Assembly (NCBI GenBank): GCA_009930305.1
Contig: RZYM01000001.1
Location: 124,001-188,000 of the forward strand
Origin: Bacteroidia bacterium
GTDB taxonomy: Bacteria; Bacteroidota; Bacteroidia; Bacteroidales; Paludibacteraceae
Direction: 5' to 3'
DNA length: 64,000 nt
Both the position numbers and the translations under genes were made by a program. The notes under the pieces were generated by a model. It searched no databases, was not told where the DNA came from, and worked only from the letters and a program-made list of their open reading frames with translations. The first letter of the stretch is position 1, and each line of letters begins with the position of its first letter. Shown here in pieces: positions 1-7,994 of the stretch.

Positions 1-147
1 TAATTCTGTTTGCGCCATTACATAAGAAAAGCAACTATCGGCATTAAACATGGGTACAGAAGGCTTATCTGCAGTTTTACTAGCTTTATTATCGGCACAT
101 GATACTAATAAACAAGCAATAAATAATATATAGTATGATTTTTTCAT
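1..147 (-). CDS. M28-family peptidase / glutaminyl cyclase-like lipoprotein (N-terminal part only)
   Basis: Only the first 49 codons lie in the window; the gene runs off the left edge. The start is an ATG overlapping the stop of the glycosyltransferase upstream (ATGA). Residues 1-17 form a lipoprotein signal with the lipobox LVSC (Cys17). Residues 34-49 (FNADSCFSYVMAQTEL) resemble the opening of Bacteroidetes M28-type zinc peptidases / glutaminyl-peptide cyclotransferases, which usually read FNADSAY...V..QV before the catalytic domain. No catalytic residues are visible, so the family call is an inference from this short motif. It would be a membrane-anchored periplasmic or surface enzyme. Confidence 0.6.
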   Translation of the reverse strand, partial: MKKSYYILFIACLLVSCADNKASKTADKPSVPMFNADSCFSYVMAQTEL

Positions 148-1208
148 ATTTTTCTTCCTTTCCATTCTATTTTACCAACCATGGCAAAAATTATGCTTGC
201 TGCTACATAAAATGGATACACCAAACTTGCAGGAATACTCCAAAGCAATAAACGCTCTTGTTTAAAGAATCTTGATGCCAAAAATAATAAAGGCAGGTCA
301 AATATGTACTTCACAAGCCAAACTACCAATAAGCTTTTCTGACAAGGTATAAGTATTAAAGATAAAATCAACAATAGCTGAGCTGATACAACGATAGCTC
401 CTACAAACATTATCTCCTTATCGGTATATGTCTTCGATTTTGAGACCCACCTGGCTCGCTGATTTAAAAACGCATTTAGATGATTTTTTCCTTCAATAGT
501 TACAATAGCGTTAGTATCTCGTATATACTCTACATCACCACCATACAATTTAATTGCAGACAACAAGAACATATCATCTCCTGATGCTTGCTCATCGTGT
601 AATTTTTTCATTACTGATTTATAAACATCAACCACAAATGCTAAATTTGCTCCGTTACACATTACCGGCCGATTAATAAATGCACTACCACCGGTTACAG
701 CAGACAAACTTAAGAACTCCAATGCCTGTAATTGCTTATTACTATCCATCATTACCGGACCTATAAGCAAATCCGCATTAGTATGTCGATATGCGTTTAC
801 TATACTCTCCAACCAAAATGCTCCGAAAGAGCAATCTGCATCTGTACATACAACTAAACCCTCATCTATAATAGACACCGCCTGACGTATAGCTTGTTTT
901 TTGCCCTGATTATTAGCCTTAATTAAGATAATCTTTTGGCCATCAGCATATTTTTGCAATAGTGTATAAGTATTGTCAGTACTATTATCATCAACTAATA
1001 TGAGATTATAATCTTTAAACGATTGATTTTCAAACTGATTCATCAGATGCCCTACAGCAACTTCTTCATTACGTAAGGATACTACCACAGTAACTTTTGG
1101 ACATTCATCAATATCCAATTTATCGACTTTTCGCATAGATTTTAACCAACCATAAGCGTAAGCCGACATCAAAAAGGCATAAAAGCCAAAAACTAATATC
1201 CAAATCAT
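144..1208 (-). CDS. glycosyltransferase family 2, membrane-anchored
   Basis: A 354-residue inverting GT2 transferase. An N-terminal membrane segment (residues 2-20) is followed by the GT-A fold, with the nucleotide-binding VDDNSTD (72-78), the metal-binding TDAD (122-125), a GDD (210-212) and the QRARW acceptor-site motif (250-254). Two or three further membrane helices lie after residue 265. This layout resembles processive or lipid-linked sugar transferases at the inner membrane. Donor and acceptor cannot be read from the sequence. It overlaps the LysE gene upstream and the M28 gene downstream by 4 bases each (ATGA), so the three are probably translated together. Confidence 0.85.
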   Translation of the reverse strand: MIWILVFGFYAFLMSAYAYGWLKSMRKVDKLDIDECPKVTVVVSLRNEEVAVGHLMNQFENQSFKDYNLILVDDNSTDNTYTLLQKYADGQKIILIKANNQGKKQAIRQAVSIIDEGLVVCTDADCSFGAFWLESIVNAYRHTNADLLIGPVMMDSNKQLQALEFLSLSAVTGGSAFINRPVMCNGANLAFVVDVYKSVMKKLHDEQASGDDMFLLSAIKLYGGDVEYIRDTNAIVTIEGKNHLNAFLNQRARWVSKSKTYTDKEIMFVGAIVVSAQLLLILSLILIPCQKSLLVVWLVKYIFDLPLLFLASRFFKQERLLLWSIPASLVYPFYVAASIIFAMVGKIEWKGRKI

Positions 1209-1846
1209 AAGGTAGCTATTGAGGCCCCTGTAAGAGTAAGTATTAAGCCTCCAAGTGCAATAATAAATATCAAGGAACCGGTTATTTTATTCAAAAACCA
1301 CAAACCACGTATGTTGAATTTTTTATGAAATATGCTTGCGATAAGAGTAAGTGTAAACCACCATGAACTTGAACCTACAAAAACCGCAATCATACCGAAA
1401 ATATCTTCAGATAAACTGTCGGCGTTTGTCAGGAAGCTAAAACGTGCAAATAATCCCAGAAACAGAAAAATCATTAGGGGATTACTTAGTGTCAATAAAA
1501 AAGAGGTAACGTACTCTTGAGAATAACTCGTTTTGCACTCTTCGCTTTTCTTTAAACCGCTTGCAGGGTTCTGAAAGAAAATATATACACCGAATAGCAT
1601 TACCACTGTACTGCCAATAACCTGTATCAGAAATTCGTTTTGCTGTACAAAGTTCATCACAAATGACAATCCCAACATGGCTATAAGAGCATATATAAAA
1701 TCGGATGTAGCGGCACCTAAACCGGAGTAAAAGCCATGCCAACGACCTTTCTGTAAAGTTCGTTGAATGCATAGCAAAGCAATTGGACCTACCGGTGCAG
1801 ATGTAAATAAGCCTATTAAAAAGCCTTCGTATAAACTTTCAACCAT
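1205..1846 (-). CDS. LysE-family translocator (amino acid exporter-like)
   Basis: A 213-residue integral membrane protein with about six hydrophobic segments. The N-terminus has the LysE/RhtB signature: GFLIGLFTSAPVGPIALLCI followed by QRTLQKGR, then a G-x-G-A-A-T-S-D segment typical of the first loop. Members export amino acids or related metabolites by proton exchange; the substrate here is unknown. It is the first gene of a three-gene minus-strand operon with GT2 and an M28-type lipoprotein. No consensus -7 box is clear upstream; a near match (GATATTTG on the minus strand) lies just before the gene. Confidence 0.85.
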   Translation of the reverse strand: MVESLYEGFLIGLFTSAPVGPIALLCIQRTLQKGRWHGFYSGLGAATSDFIYALIAMLGLSFVMNFVQQNEFLIQVIGSTVVMLFGVYIFFQNPASGLKKSEECKTSYSQEYVTSFLLTLSNPLMIFLFLGLFARFSFLTNADSLSEDIFGMIAVFVGSSSWWFTLTLIASIFHKKFNIRGLWFLNKITGSLIFIIALGGLILTLTGASIATL

Positions 1847-1994
1847 AGTGCAAATATCTCACTTTTTTTCGGCTTTTTCATACAATCAATTAAATTATTC
1901 TCTTTATACGAACATTTTTAGTCAATTAGCGTAACATGCATTCACTACATTCACTCTATATCAATGCAAGTATAGATATTTCAAGTATTTGAAT

Positions 1995-2002
1995 TATCTT
2001 TG
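1995..2002 (+). promoter_or_regulatory. -7 promoter box of the LpxH-like gene
   Basis: TATCTTTG matches the Bacteroidetes -7 consensus TAnnTTTG and lies 20 bases before the ATG at 2023. No TTTG -33 element is at the ideal distance, so only the -7 half is supported. Confidence 0.55.
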
Positions 2003-2022
2003 CCTTTAGCAAATAAATAAGC

Positions 2023-2769
2023 ATGACGAAACAATCTTACTTTATATCGGATGCGCATTTAGGTGGTCGCGCATTCTCAAACGACAAAGAAAGAGAACTT
2101 AAGCTGATTCGTTTTTTAGATAGTATAAAAGACGAGGCTTCAGATATATATTTTCTTGGGGATATTTTCGATTTTTGGTACGAGTATAAATATGTTGTAC
2201 CCAAGGGTAATGTAAGACTACTAGGTAAAATGGCGGAACTCGCAGATATGGGTATAAACATACATTTCTTTATCGGGAATCACGACATATGGACATTTGG
2301 CTACATACAAGAGGAGATTGGAGCAAAGGTTTATACTACACCACAAATAATAGATATTAACGGCAAAAAATTTTACATGACTCATGGAGATATGGTGGGT
2401 TATCGTCCGTTACCGGTACGTGTTATGCAGGGTATCTTTCATTCACGTTTAGCTCAAATTTTATTTAGCAGTTTACATCCGTGGTTTGGAATGAAATTCG
2501 GTTTAACTTGGTCGAAATATAACAGACTAAACAAACATCAGGAAGATCCTCAATATATGGGTGAGGATAAAGAATATCTTGTTCGGTTTGCCAAAGAAAC
2601 ACTAAAAACACAAGCTATAGACTATTTTATTTTTGGACATCGCCATATAATGCTAGACTTAAAGCTTTCTAAATGCAGTCGCGTAATTTACCTCGGCGAT
2701 TGGGTTCAAAACTTCTCGTATGGTGTCTTTGATGGAAGTGATTTTAGATTAGAGATATTTGAGGAATAA
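2023..2769 (+). CDS. lpxH: UDP-2,3-diacylglucosamine diphosphatase, LpxH-like
   Basis: A 248-residue calcineurin-type metallophosphoesterase. The metal ligands are all visible: D10/H12 in SDAHLGG, D47 in LGDIFDFW, N87-H-D in GNHD (85-88), H121-G-D, and GHRH (205-208). The LGDIFDFWYEY stretch and the overall length fit LpxH, which hydrolyses UDP-2,3-diacylglucosamine to lipid X at the inner face of the inner membrane in lipid A synthesis. Other phosphoesterases of this fold cannot be fully excluded, but this is the usual Bacteroidetes LpxH form. It has its own -7 box; the T9SS gene follows after 57 bases. Confidence 0.8.
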   Translation: MTKQSYFISDAHLGGRAFSNDKERELKLIRFLDSIKDEASDIYFLGDIFDFWYEYKYVVPKGNVRLLGKMAELADMGINIHFFIGNHDIWTFGYIQEEIGAKVYTTPQIIDINGKKFYMTHGDMVGYRPLPVRVMQGIFHSRLAQILFSSLHPWFGMKFGLTWSKYNRLNKHQEDPQYMGEDKEYLVRFAKETLKTQAIDYFIFGHRHIMLDLKLSKCSRVIYLGDWVQNFSYGVFDGSDFRLEIFEE

Positions 2770-2826
2770 GGAGGTGAATTGTAAAATATTCATTTTTATA
2801 TTATCTCATTAAGCAAAACACAAATT

Positions 2827-5800
2827 ATGACAAAAGTCTATCGATACTTTATTATCATGCTTGCTTTTCTTTCACTTTCTTACAATGCAAGCGCATCCAT
2901 ATCCGGAGGAACAACAATATACCTTGACAACGGCGGAAGTTCGCTTTGGGGACAAGGAGGAGCCTGGTTCGCTGCCTACTTTTTTACAGGAACCACCACT
3001 CATGAATGGGTAAAATTAAGCCTAGTCGACACAGAAACGCAAATATACTCTGCTACCATTCCTTCAGGGACATGGGACAACGTTATTTTTGTGCGCATGA
3101 ATCCTGCTTACTCCACAATGGATTGGAGCGGAACGTGGAATCAAACGGACGACTTGACGCCCAATCCGACATACAATATGTTCACCATTACCGATTGGGG
3201 TACTACTGAGTCGCTTGGATATTGGAGTAACTATACGCCTAAGTATGTGTACTTATCAGAAGCCTACAATGTAACCGCTGTTTGCTCCGATAACGGCGGA
3301 CTGACGTTTACCCCCGACCTTAACTCGCCCCAATTTGCCGTCAGCGGACCGGCTTACAAATGTCGGCAAGGTTCCGGATCAGGTTACATCACTGACTTTA
3401 CAATCTACTATCCAAGCTTTTATTACATCAAAATAAGCAAAAGCGGCGATCTGTCATTTAGCATTAAAAATACGGGAGGGCAAGATGTCGATTACATCAT
3501 ATGGGGACCATTTGATACTCCCGAAGTAAAGCTTATCGATTTATCGGAAAACAAAATCGACATGCGTTTGTCGCCTAACAACCGAGGCGGGAACAATCCC
3601 GATTGTTATTCTTGCGGATTTTCTAGTTACGATACCGAAACCGCCATTCTTGAAAATGCCGTTCAAGGGAAATACTACATTTTGATGATCTCAAATTTCG
3701 GTCAAACAGCAGATCCTATTACCATTACAGCAGATCCTTCGAGTATCGGTGCTAGCGATTGTAGTATTGTAAATGGATGCGACATAACCAAAGCCGATAT
3801 TAAAACGACAAACATACAATACACCGCCGGTACATACACTGTTGAAGGAGATATTTATTTTAACAATGCACCTACTTCCGGAACATTGACCGTTACCGAT
3901 GTTACATCGGGAAAAACAGCCATTACATCGGCACCTTTTGCATCTCCGTGGAGTTTCAATATTCCATCGATAATTACTGATGCCGGTAACTTACCCCGCG
4001 AATTAAGCGTTTCTTTTTCGGCAGGCAATTGCGACAATACGTACACGTACACTTCTCCGTCCTCCCCTCAAACGCATACCGTTTGCACTGATGCCGGAAG
4101 CCTTGTTTTGAACGAAAACGACCCTCAATCATATTTATATGCTCAGTGGTCGCCAACTTCGCAGCTAAGTGACCCAAATATAGTAAGTCCTACATTTTTC
4201 ATTCCGACAACTGCTGGCGAATACTATTATACATTTGAGGGCAAACGAGTAAGCCATACCAAAATTGTCAACGGTGATTTTGAGCAAGGCAACATAGGAT
4301 TTACCACAACATACACCTACAAAACTGGGGACAACGCTGTTTTCCAAGAAAACACATACTGCATTGCTCCGAAAGTGTTACACAATAGTTCAACTTGCAC
4401 CGCCGATCACACGACCGGGATAGGCAATATGATGTCGGCAAACGGAAGCGCAATAGCAGGAGCTACTGTTTGGGAACAAACAGGTATTATGATTACCCCC
4501 AATACCGATTATATATTTTATGCCTGGGTAATGTGCTGGGACGAATACTGCAGAAACCCTGCCAAATTACAATTCAGCATCAACGGTGATTTGCAAGGCG
4601 GCACCTTTACCCCATCAGGAACCTGTGTATGGAAACAAATTTATACCATTTGGAATTCGGGTAATAGTTCCACTGCATCCATCAAATTGGAGAATCAGCA
4701 AACGGCCGGCTTCGGCAACGACTTTTCGGTAGACGATATTTCTTTTTCGGAGGTACTGTCGGTATCCAAGTCATTCCACATCGTGGTCAAAGACTGCCAA
4801 ACACCCATCGAACCGACCATACACGATACCACCTATGTATGCATCGGCAACAATGCCACCCTTACTGCCCAAACAACTGGCGAAACATACCAGTGGGACT
4901 CCGGCGAAACCACCTCATCCATAACCGTTCCAATTACTGAGGCTGACACAACCACTCATATATGCACGGTCGGTATGCAGAGTTTAGAGATACTTGCCGA
5001 AGAGCACTTCCCTGTAATAGGAAGAAGTTGTGATTTTGATTTGTCGGTAACTGGAACCCAAAATACTATTTGCTCGGGCAGTGCCACACCAGGTGGCACA
5101 AGTACGTGCAACGGAACCGCTACCGCCACCCCCAATGGAGGAACAGCTCCTTATACCTACCAGTGGAATGATCCTCTCGCACAAACCACCGCAATTGCCT
5201 CCGGTTTATGTGCAGGCGAATATACCATTGTTGCCACCGATAAAAATGGACAAACAGCCCAAGCTTCCGTTACCATTACCACTTTCGAAGGGTATCATAT
5301 AGTTGAAGGAGAGAAGACCATCTGCCAAGGCGAAAGTTATTTATTTGACGGAAAAGAATTGACGGAAGCTGGAATTTATACAGCTCAGCTAAAAACCATT
5401 TATGGTTGCGATAGTTTAGTGACACTATATTTATCAGTAACTTCTTTGGGAAATGCAGAAATTACAGGGAATACAGAAATATGCTCTGGAAGTATAGTTA
5501 CCTTATCCGTAACTGGAGCTACCGAAGGGATAAATTACTATTGGTCAGGTGCGCAAGCAGAAGGTTCGACCGAATCCAGCATCACTTTTAGCCCGAATGC
5601 AAGCGGTCCATACAGTGTCCGCATCAGCAAAGAAAACTGTGCAGAAACATTGGATACCACAGTGACCGTTTACCCGAACCCACGCATCATAGGCTACGAA
5701 ATAGGCAATGAAAACGTCGGAAAAGTAATTGTACTAGCCCAAAACGGAACACTTCCCTACACTTACAGCCTCGAAAACGGAAATAAATCTTACAATGGAA

Positions 5801-6156
5801 TTTTTGAAAAAGTAAGCATGGGGTATCATACTGTAACCATATCCGATGCTAACCAATGCATCGACGATAGCATCTTTCACTTGCAAGTCTTGTTGAAACC
5901 GGAAATTTACTTTTCGCCCGATGGTGACAATAACAATGATACGTGGGACATTGAAAACATTGAATTATTGCCATCGCACGTCACTATTTTGGATCGTTTT
6001 GGAAAAGTGGTAGCGAAATGGGACAACGACTTTACCGGATGGGACGGCAAATACAGAGGACAGCCGTTGCCTTCAACTGATTATTGGTACATCATACGCG
6101 ATATTGCAACCGGCGAAAGCATAAGCGGTCATTTTACTTTGTTTCGAACGAGATAA
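2827..6156 (+). CDS. large surface protein with CBM-like, Ig/SprB-like and T9SS type B C-terminal domains
   Basis: 1109 residues. A signal peptide (about 1-24, ending NASA) is followed by a beta-rich module (about 28-135, with FAAYFF, VIFVRMNPA and WNQTDDL) seen at the start of many Bacteroidetes secreted proteins and similar to starch-binding CBM26-type domains. A jelly-roll-like region lies near 555-643 and a SprB-type repeat near 747-817 (GGTAPYTYQW, GLCAGEYTI). The last ~85 residues (from YFSPDGDNNNDTW to the C-terminal FTLFRTR) form a gliding-motility-type T9SS type B sorting domain. It is therefore exported through T9SS and held on the cell surface or released. The partner or glycan is unknown. 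Codon third positions look more GC-rich than in neighbouring genes, notably around 4800-5280. Confidence 0.8.
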   Translation: MTKVYRYFIIMLAFLSLSYNASASISGGTTIYLDNGGSSLWGQGGAWFAAYFFTGTTTHEWVKLSLVDTETQIYSATIPSGTWDNVIFVRMNPAYSTMDWSGTWNQTDDLTPNPTYNMFTITDWGTTESLGYWSNYTPKYVYLSEAYNVTAVCSDNGGLTFTPDLNSPQFAVSGPAYKCRQGSGSGYITDFTIYYPSFYYIKISKSGDLSFSIKNTGGQDVDYIIWGPFDTPEVKLIDLSENKIDMRLSPNNRGGNNPDCYSCGFSSYDTETAILENAVQGKYYILMISNFGQTADPITITADPSSIGASDCSIVNGCDITKADIKTTNIQYTAGTYTVEGDIYFNNAPTSGTLTVTDVTSGKTAITSAPFASPWSFNIPSIITDAGNLPRELSVSFSAGNCDNTYTYTSPSSPQTHTVCTDAGSLVLNENDPQSYLYAQWSPTSQLSDPNIVSPTFFIPTTAGEYYYTFEGKRVSHTKIVNGDFEQGNIGFTTTYTYKTGDNAVFQENTYCIAPKVLHNSSTCTADHTTGIGNMMSANGSAIAGATVWEQTGIMITPNTDYIFYAWVMCWDEYCRNPAKLQFSINGDLQGGTFTPSGTCVWKQIYTIWNSGNSSTASIKLENQQTAGFGNDFSVDDISFSEVLSVSKSFHIVVKDCQTPIEPTIHDTTYVCIGNNATLTAQTTGETYQWDSGETTSSITVPITEADTTTHICTVGMQSLEILAEEHFPVIGRSCDFDLSVTGTQNTICSGSATPGGTSTCNGTATATPNGGTAPYTYQWNDPLAQTTAIASGLCAGEYTIVATDKNGQTAQASVTITTFEGYHIVEGEKTICQGESYLFDGKELTEAGIYTAQLKTIYGCDSLVTLYLSVTSLGNAEITGNTEICSGSIVTLSVTGATEGINYYWSGAQAEGSTESSITFSPNASGPYSVRISKENCAETLDTTVTVYPNPRIIGYEIGNENVGKVIVLAQNGTLPYTYSLENGNKSYNGIFEKVSMGYHTVTISDANQCIDDSIFHLQVLLKPEIYFSPDGDNNNDTWDIENIELLPSHVTILDRFGKVVAKWDNDFTGWDGKYRGQPLPSTDYWYIIRDIATGESISGHFTLFRTR

Positions 6157-6194
6157 ACGATCCGATTGTTATGAAAGCCTTTGCTGTGTATACT

Positions 6195-6236
6195 AAAAAA
6201 GCGAGCTTCTGAAATAATTAGAAGCTCGCTTTATAA
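6195..6236. terminator. bidirectional intrinsic terminator
   Basis: A 13-bp perfect stem, 6198-6210 with 6220-6232 (aaagcgagcttct), and a 9-base loop. It is flanked by A6 on the left (a U-tract for the minus strand) and by TTTATAACTTT on the right. It sits after the T9SS gene (plus) and directly after the stop of the LRR relic (minus). Confidence 0.75.
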
Positions 6237-6380
6237 CTTTGAATTTACCTCACCACAATCAGCAGTACCAGCAGGTACATATAGTGGAATCGCTCGATTA
6301 ACATAAGCAAATGTACCTATTTCAATAGCAGGAGGATTGATTGCATCACTTTTAATTGAAGTTAAAGCACAATTAAATGG
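6231..6380 (-). pseudogene. relic of a BspA-like leucine-rich-repeat protein (C-terminal fragment)
   Basis: Read on the minus strand, 49 codons are open from just after a TAA (6381-6383) to TAA at 6231-6233. There is no start codon. The peptide contains SDAINPPAIEIGTFAYVN and AIPLYVPAGTADCGEV. This matches the ending of BspA-type LRR repeats in Bacteroidetes surface proteins (..PP.IG..AF..VN..IPVYVP.GT...Y). No longer gene surrounds it, so it looks like the decayed end of a deleted gene, with the gene's terminator still in place just after the stop. The call rests on this motif alone. Confidence 0.55.
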
Positions 6381-6414
6381 TTAGTGTCCATATCAAATTA
6401 TCACCTTTTTGCAC

Positions 6415-6453
6415 AAAAAAAATCGCTGAATATTTAATATCCAGCGATTTTTA
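6415..6453 (-). terminator. intrinsic terminator of tRNA-Phe
   Basis: An 11-bp perfect stem (6418-6428 with 6442-6452, aaaaatcgctg) is followed on the minus strand by a run of T (complement of 6415-6420). It lies 11 bases after the tRNA 3' end. Confidence 0.8.
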
Positions 6454-6463
6454 TACCTAAAAG

Positions 6464-6536
6464 TGGTACCACCAGGAATCGAACCGGGGACACAAGGATT
6501 TTCAGTCCTTTGCTCTACCAACTGAGCTATGGTACC
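6464..6536 (-). tRNA. tRNA-Phe (anticodon GAA)
   Basis: A 73-base cloverleaf. The acceptor stem GGTACCA/TGGTACC is perfect, the D-arm begins with AGCTC, the anticodon loop reads CTGAAAA, and the T-loop is TTCGATT. The 3' CCA is not encoded; the next bases are CTTTT. One T-stem pair looks mismatched (C-T). The gene has its own promoter and terminator, so it is a single-tRNA transcription unit. Confidence 0.93.
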
Positions 6537-6548
6537 ATTTTGAGACTG

Positions 6549-6580
6549 CAAAGGTAAAAAAGTTTTTTTTAAATACCAAA
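6549..6580 (-). promoter_or_regulatory. tRNA-Phe promoter (-33/-7 type)
   Basis: On the minus strand there is TTTG (6577-6580), 20 bases, then TACCTTTG (6549-6556), an exact match to the Bacteroidetes sigma consensus. The predicted start is about 8-9 bases before the mature tRNA 5' end. Confidence 0.8.
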
Positions 6581-6621
6581 CTTTATTTAAAAAATTAGTA
6601 TCTAGCATTGCAGTCTTTAAC

Positions 6622-7374
6622 TCACCATTTGCCTCCTGCTCCACCACCACCGGTAGAACCGCCTCCGAAGCCACCAAAGCCACCCATTCTACCACCGCCA
6701 CCAAAGCTGCCACCACCGAAACCTCCAACTGGGAACCGACCTGATGATGAACCGTTTTTGTGATTTCCGCCACCTCTGTTACGAAGAATTACGGCTAATA
6801 TGATGCCACCAAAAATTGCGATAAACATAAACCAATCAAACCAACTGAATTCATTGGAATTAGCGTATTCATCTGCAGTAAATTCGCCTTTTGACAAAGA
6901 TATAATTGTTGAAACCGCTTTGTTTACACCACCATAGTAATCTCCATCAATAAAAGACGGTATCATTTCTTTCTGCACTATTTGATGCGCCACAGCATCA
7001 GGAATAATACCCTCCATGCCATAACCCGTAGAAATAAAAACTTCGCCCGAACTATCAGCTGTTTTTGGTTTTAATAATATCAAAACACCATTGTCCTTGC
7101 CTTTACTACCGATTTTCCATTTGTCGAAAAGTGCTACAGAATACTCGTTTATTTCATATCCATCAAGAGATTCTACAGAAACCACTGCAATCTGCACCGA
7201 TGTTGAATCAGAAAAATCAACAAGACGTCTTTCCAATTCTGCCCTTTGCTCAAAAGAGAACATAGATGCAAAATCGTTTACCAAACGCGGAGGTTGCATT
7301 GGATCAGGAATATTCTGACCCCATAACAGCATCCCAAAAAAGAATGCTGTTATAAAAATCAAGGATTTCTTCAT
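6622..7374 (-). CDS. TPM-domain (YgcG-like) membrane protein with glycine-rich tail
   Basis: 250 residues. A signal sequence (1-19, ending LLWGQ) is followed by the TPM domain (about 25-165: VNDFASMFS, VQIAVVSVESL, FDKWKIGSKGKDNGVLIL, STGYGMEG). There is one membrane helix (about 182-200) and a tail rich in Gly, Arg and Ser (205-250). TPM-domain proteins have been linked to membrane-complex assembly and acid phosphatase-like activity; the role here is unknown. It follows LemA by one base, a pairing common in Bacteroidetes, so the two are almost certainly co-expressed. Confidence 0.85.
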   Translation of the reverse strand: MKKSLIFITAFFFGMLLWGQNIPDPMQPPRLVNDFASMFSFEQRAELERRLVDFSDSTSVQIAVVSVESLDGYEINEYSVALFDKWKIGSKGKDNGVLILLKPKTADSSGEVFISTGYGMEGIIPDAVAHQIVQKEMIPSFIDGDYYGGVNKAVSTIISLSKGEFTADEYANSNEFSWFDWFMFIAIFGGIILAVILRNRGGGNHKNGSSSGRFPVGGFGGGSFGGGGRMGGFGGFGGGSTGGGGAGGKW

Positions 7375-7375
7375 A

Positions 7376-7954
7376 TTAGAAGTTTACTGTTGGTGCTACA
7401 CTTGCTGCTTGATCGGCTTCAAAATAAGGTTTTTGTGCAAACCCAAAAATGCCAGCAATAATACTATTCGGGAAACGTCTTATGCTCGTATTGAAAGTTT
7501 GAACTGCTTCGTTGAAACGTTTACGTTCGGTCGAAATACGATTCTCAGTACCTTCCAATTGAGCTTGCAATTGCAAAAAGTTTTGATTCGCTTTTAAATC
7601 GGGATAGTTCTCGGTAATCATCATAAGACGACTCATAGCTTTAGACAATTCGCCTTGAGTTTCCTGGTACTTAGCCAGCGACTCAGCATCATTGATATCA
7701 ACCGTTAGATTAGTTGCTTTAGCACGTGCCTCTACAACTGCTGTTAAGGTACCTTCCTCATGTGCTGCATAACCTTTCACTGTATTAACCAAGTTTGGAA
7801 TTAAATCCATTCTACGTTGATACTGATTCTCTACTTGTGACCAAGAAGAATTAACAGATTCTTCCATTGTGATCATTCCATTGTAAGAAGAAAAAATCCA
7901 AATTACGATAGCCGCAACAACGGCAATAGCAATCCACAATCCTTTGTTTTTCAT
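7376..7954 (-). CDS. LemA-family protein
   Basis: 192 residues. An N-terminal membrane anchor (7-22) is followed by a long helical domain with the LemA hallmarks: SSWSQVENQYQRRMDLIPNL, VKGYAAHEEGTL, LEGTENRISTERKRFNEAVQ, FNTSIRRFPN and FGFAQKPYFE. Length is normal for the family. The function is not established; LemA proteins are membrane-anchored helical bundles with most of the chain outside the cytoplasm. It is the first gene of the LemA-TPM pair. Confidence 0.92.
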   Translation of the reverse strand: MKNKGLWIAIAVVAAIVIWIFSSYNGMITMEESVNSSWSQVENQYQRRMDLIPNLVNTVKGYAAHEEGTLTAVVEARAKATNLTVDINDAESLAKYQETQGELSKAMSRLMMITENYPDLKANQNFLQLQAQLEGTENRISTERKRFNEAVQTFNTSIRRFPNSIIAGIFGFAQKPYFEADQAASVAPTVNF

Positions 7955-7994
7955 ACTGAATTTTTTTAATGTTAAAGTGTATATTATTACAAAA

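Noticed and set aside
2769-2779. Strong Shine-Dalgarno-like AAGGAGGTGA right after the LpxH stop
   Set aside because: No start codon follows at a useful distance (the next gene's ATG is about 50 bases away) and this phylum does not rely on such sites; treated as chance.
6393-6773. 126-codon minus-strand frame running through tRNA-Phe
   Set aside because: It crosses the tRNA and the glycine-rich end of the TPM gene in another frame; a shadow.
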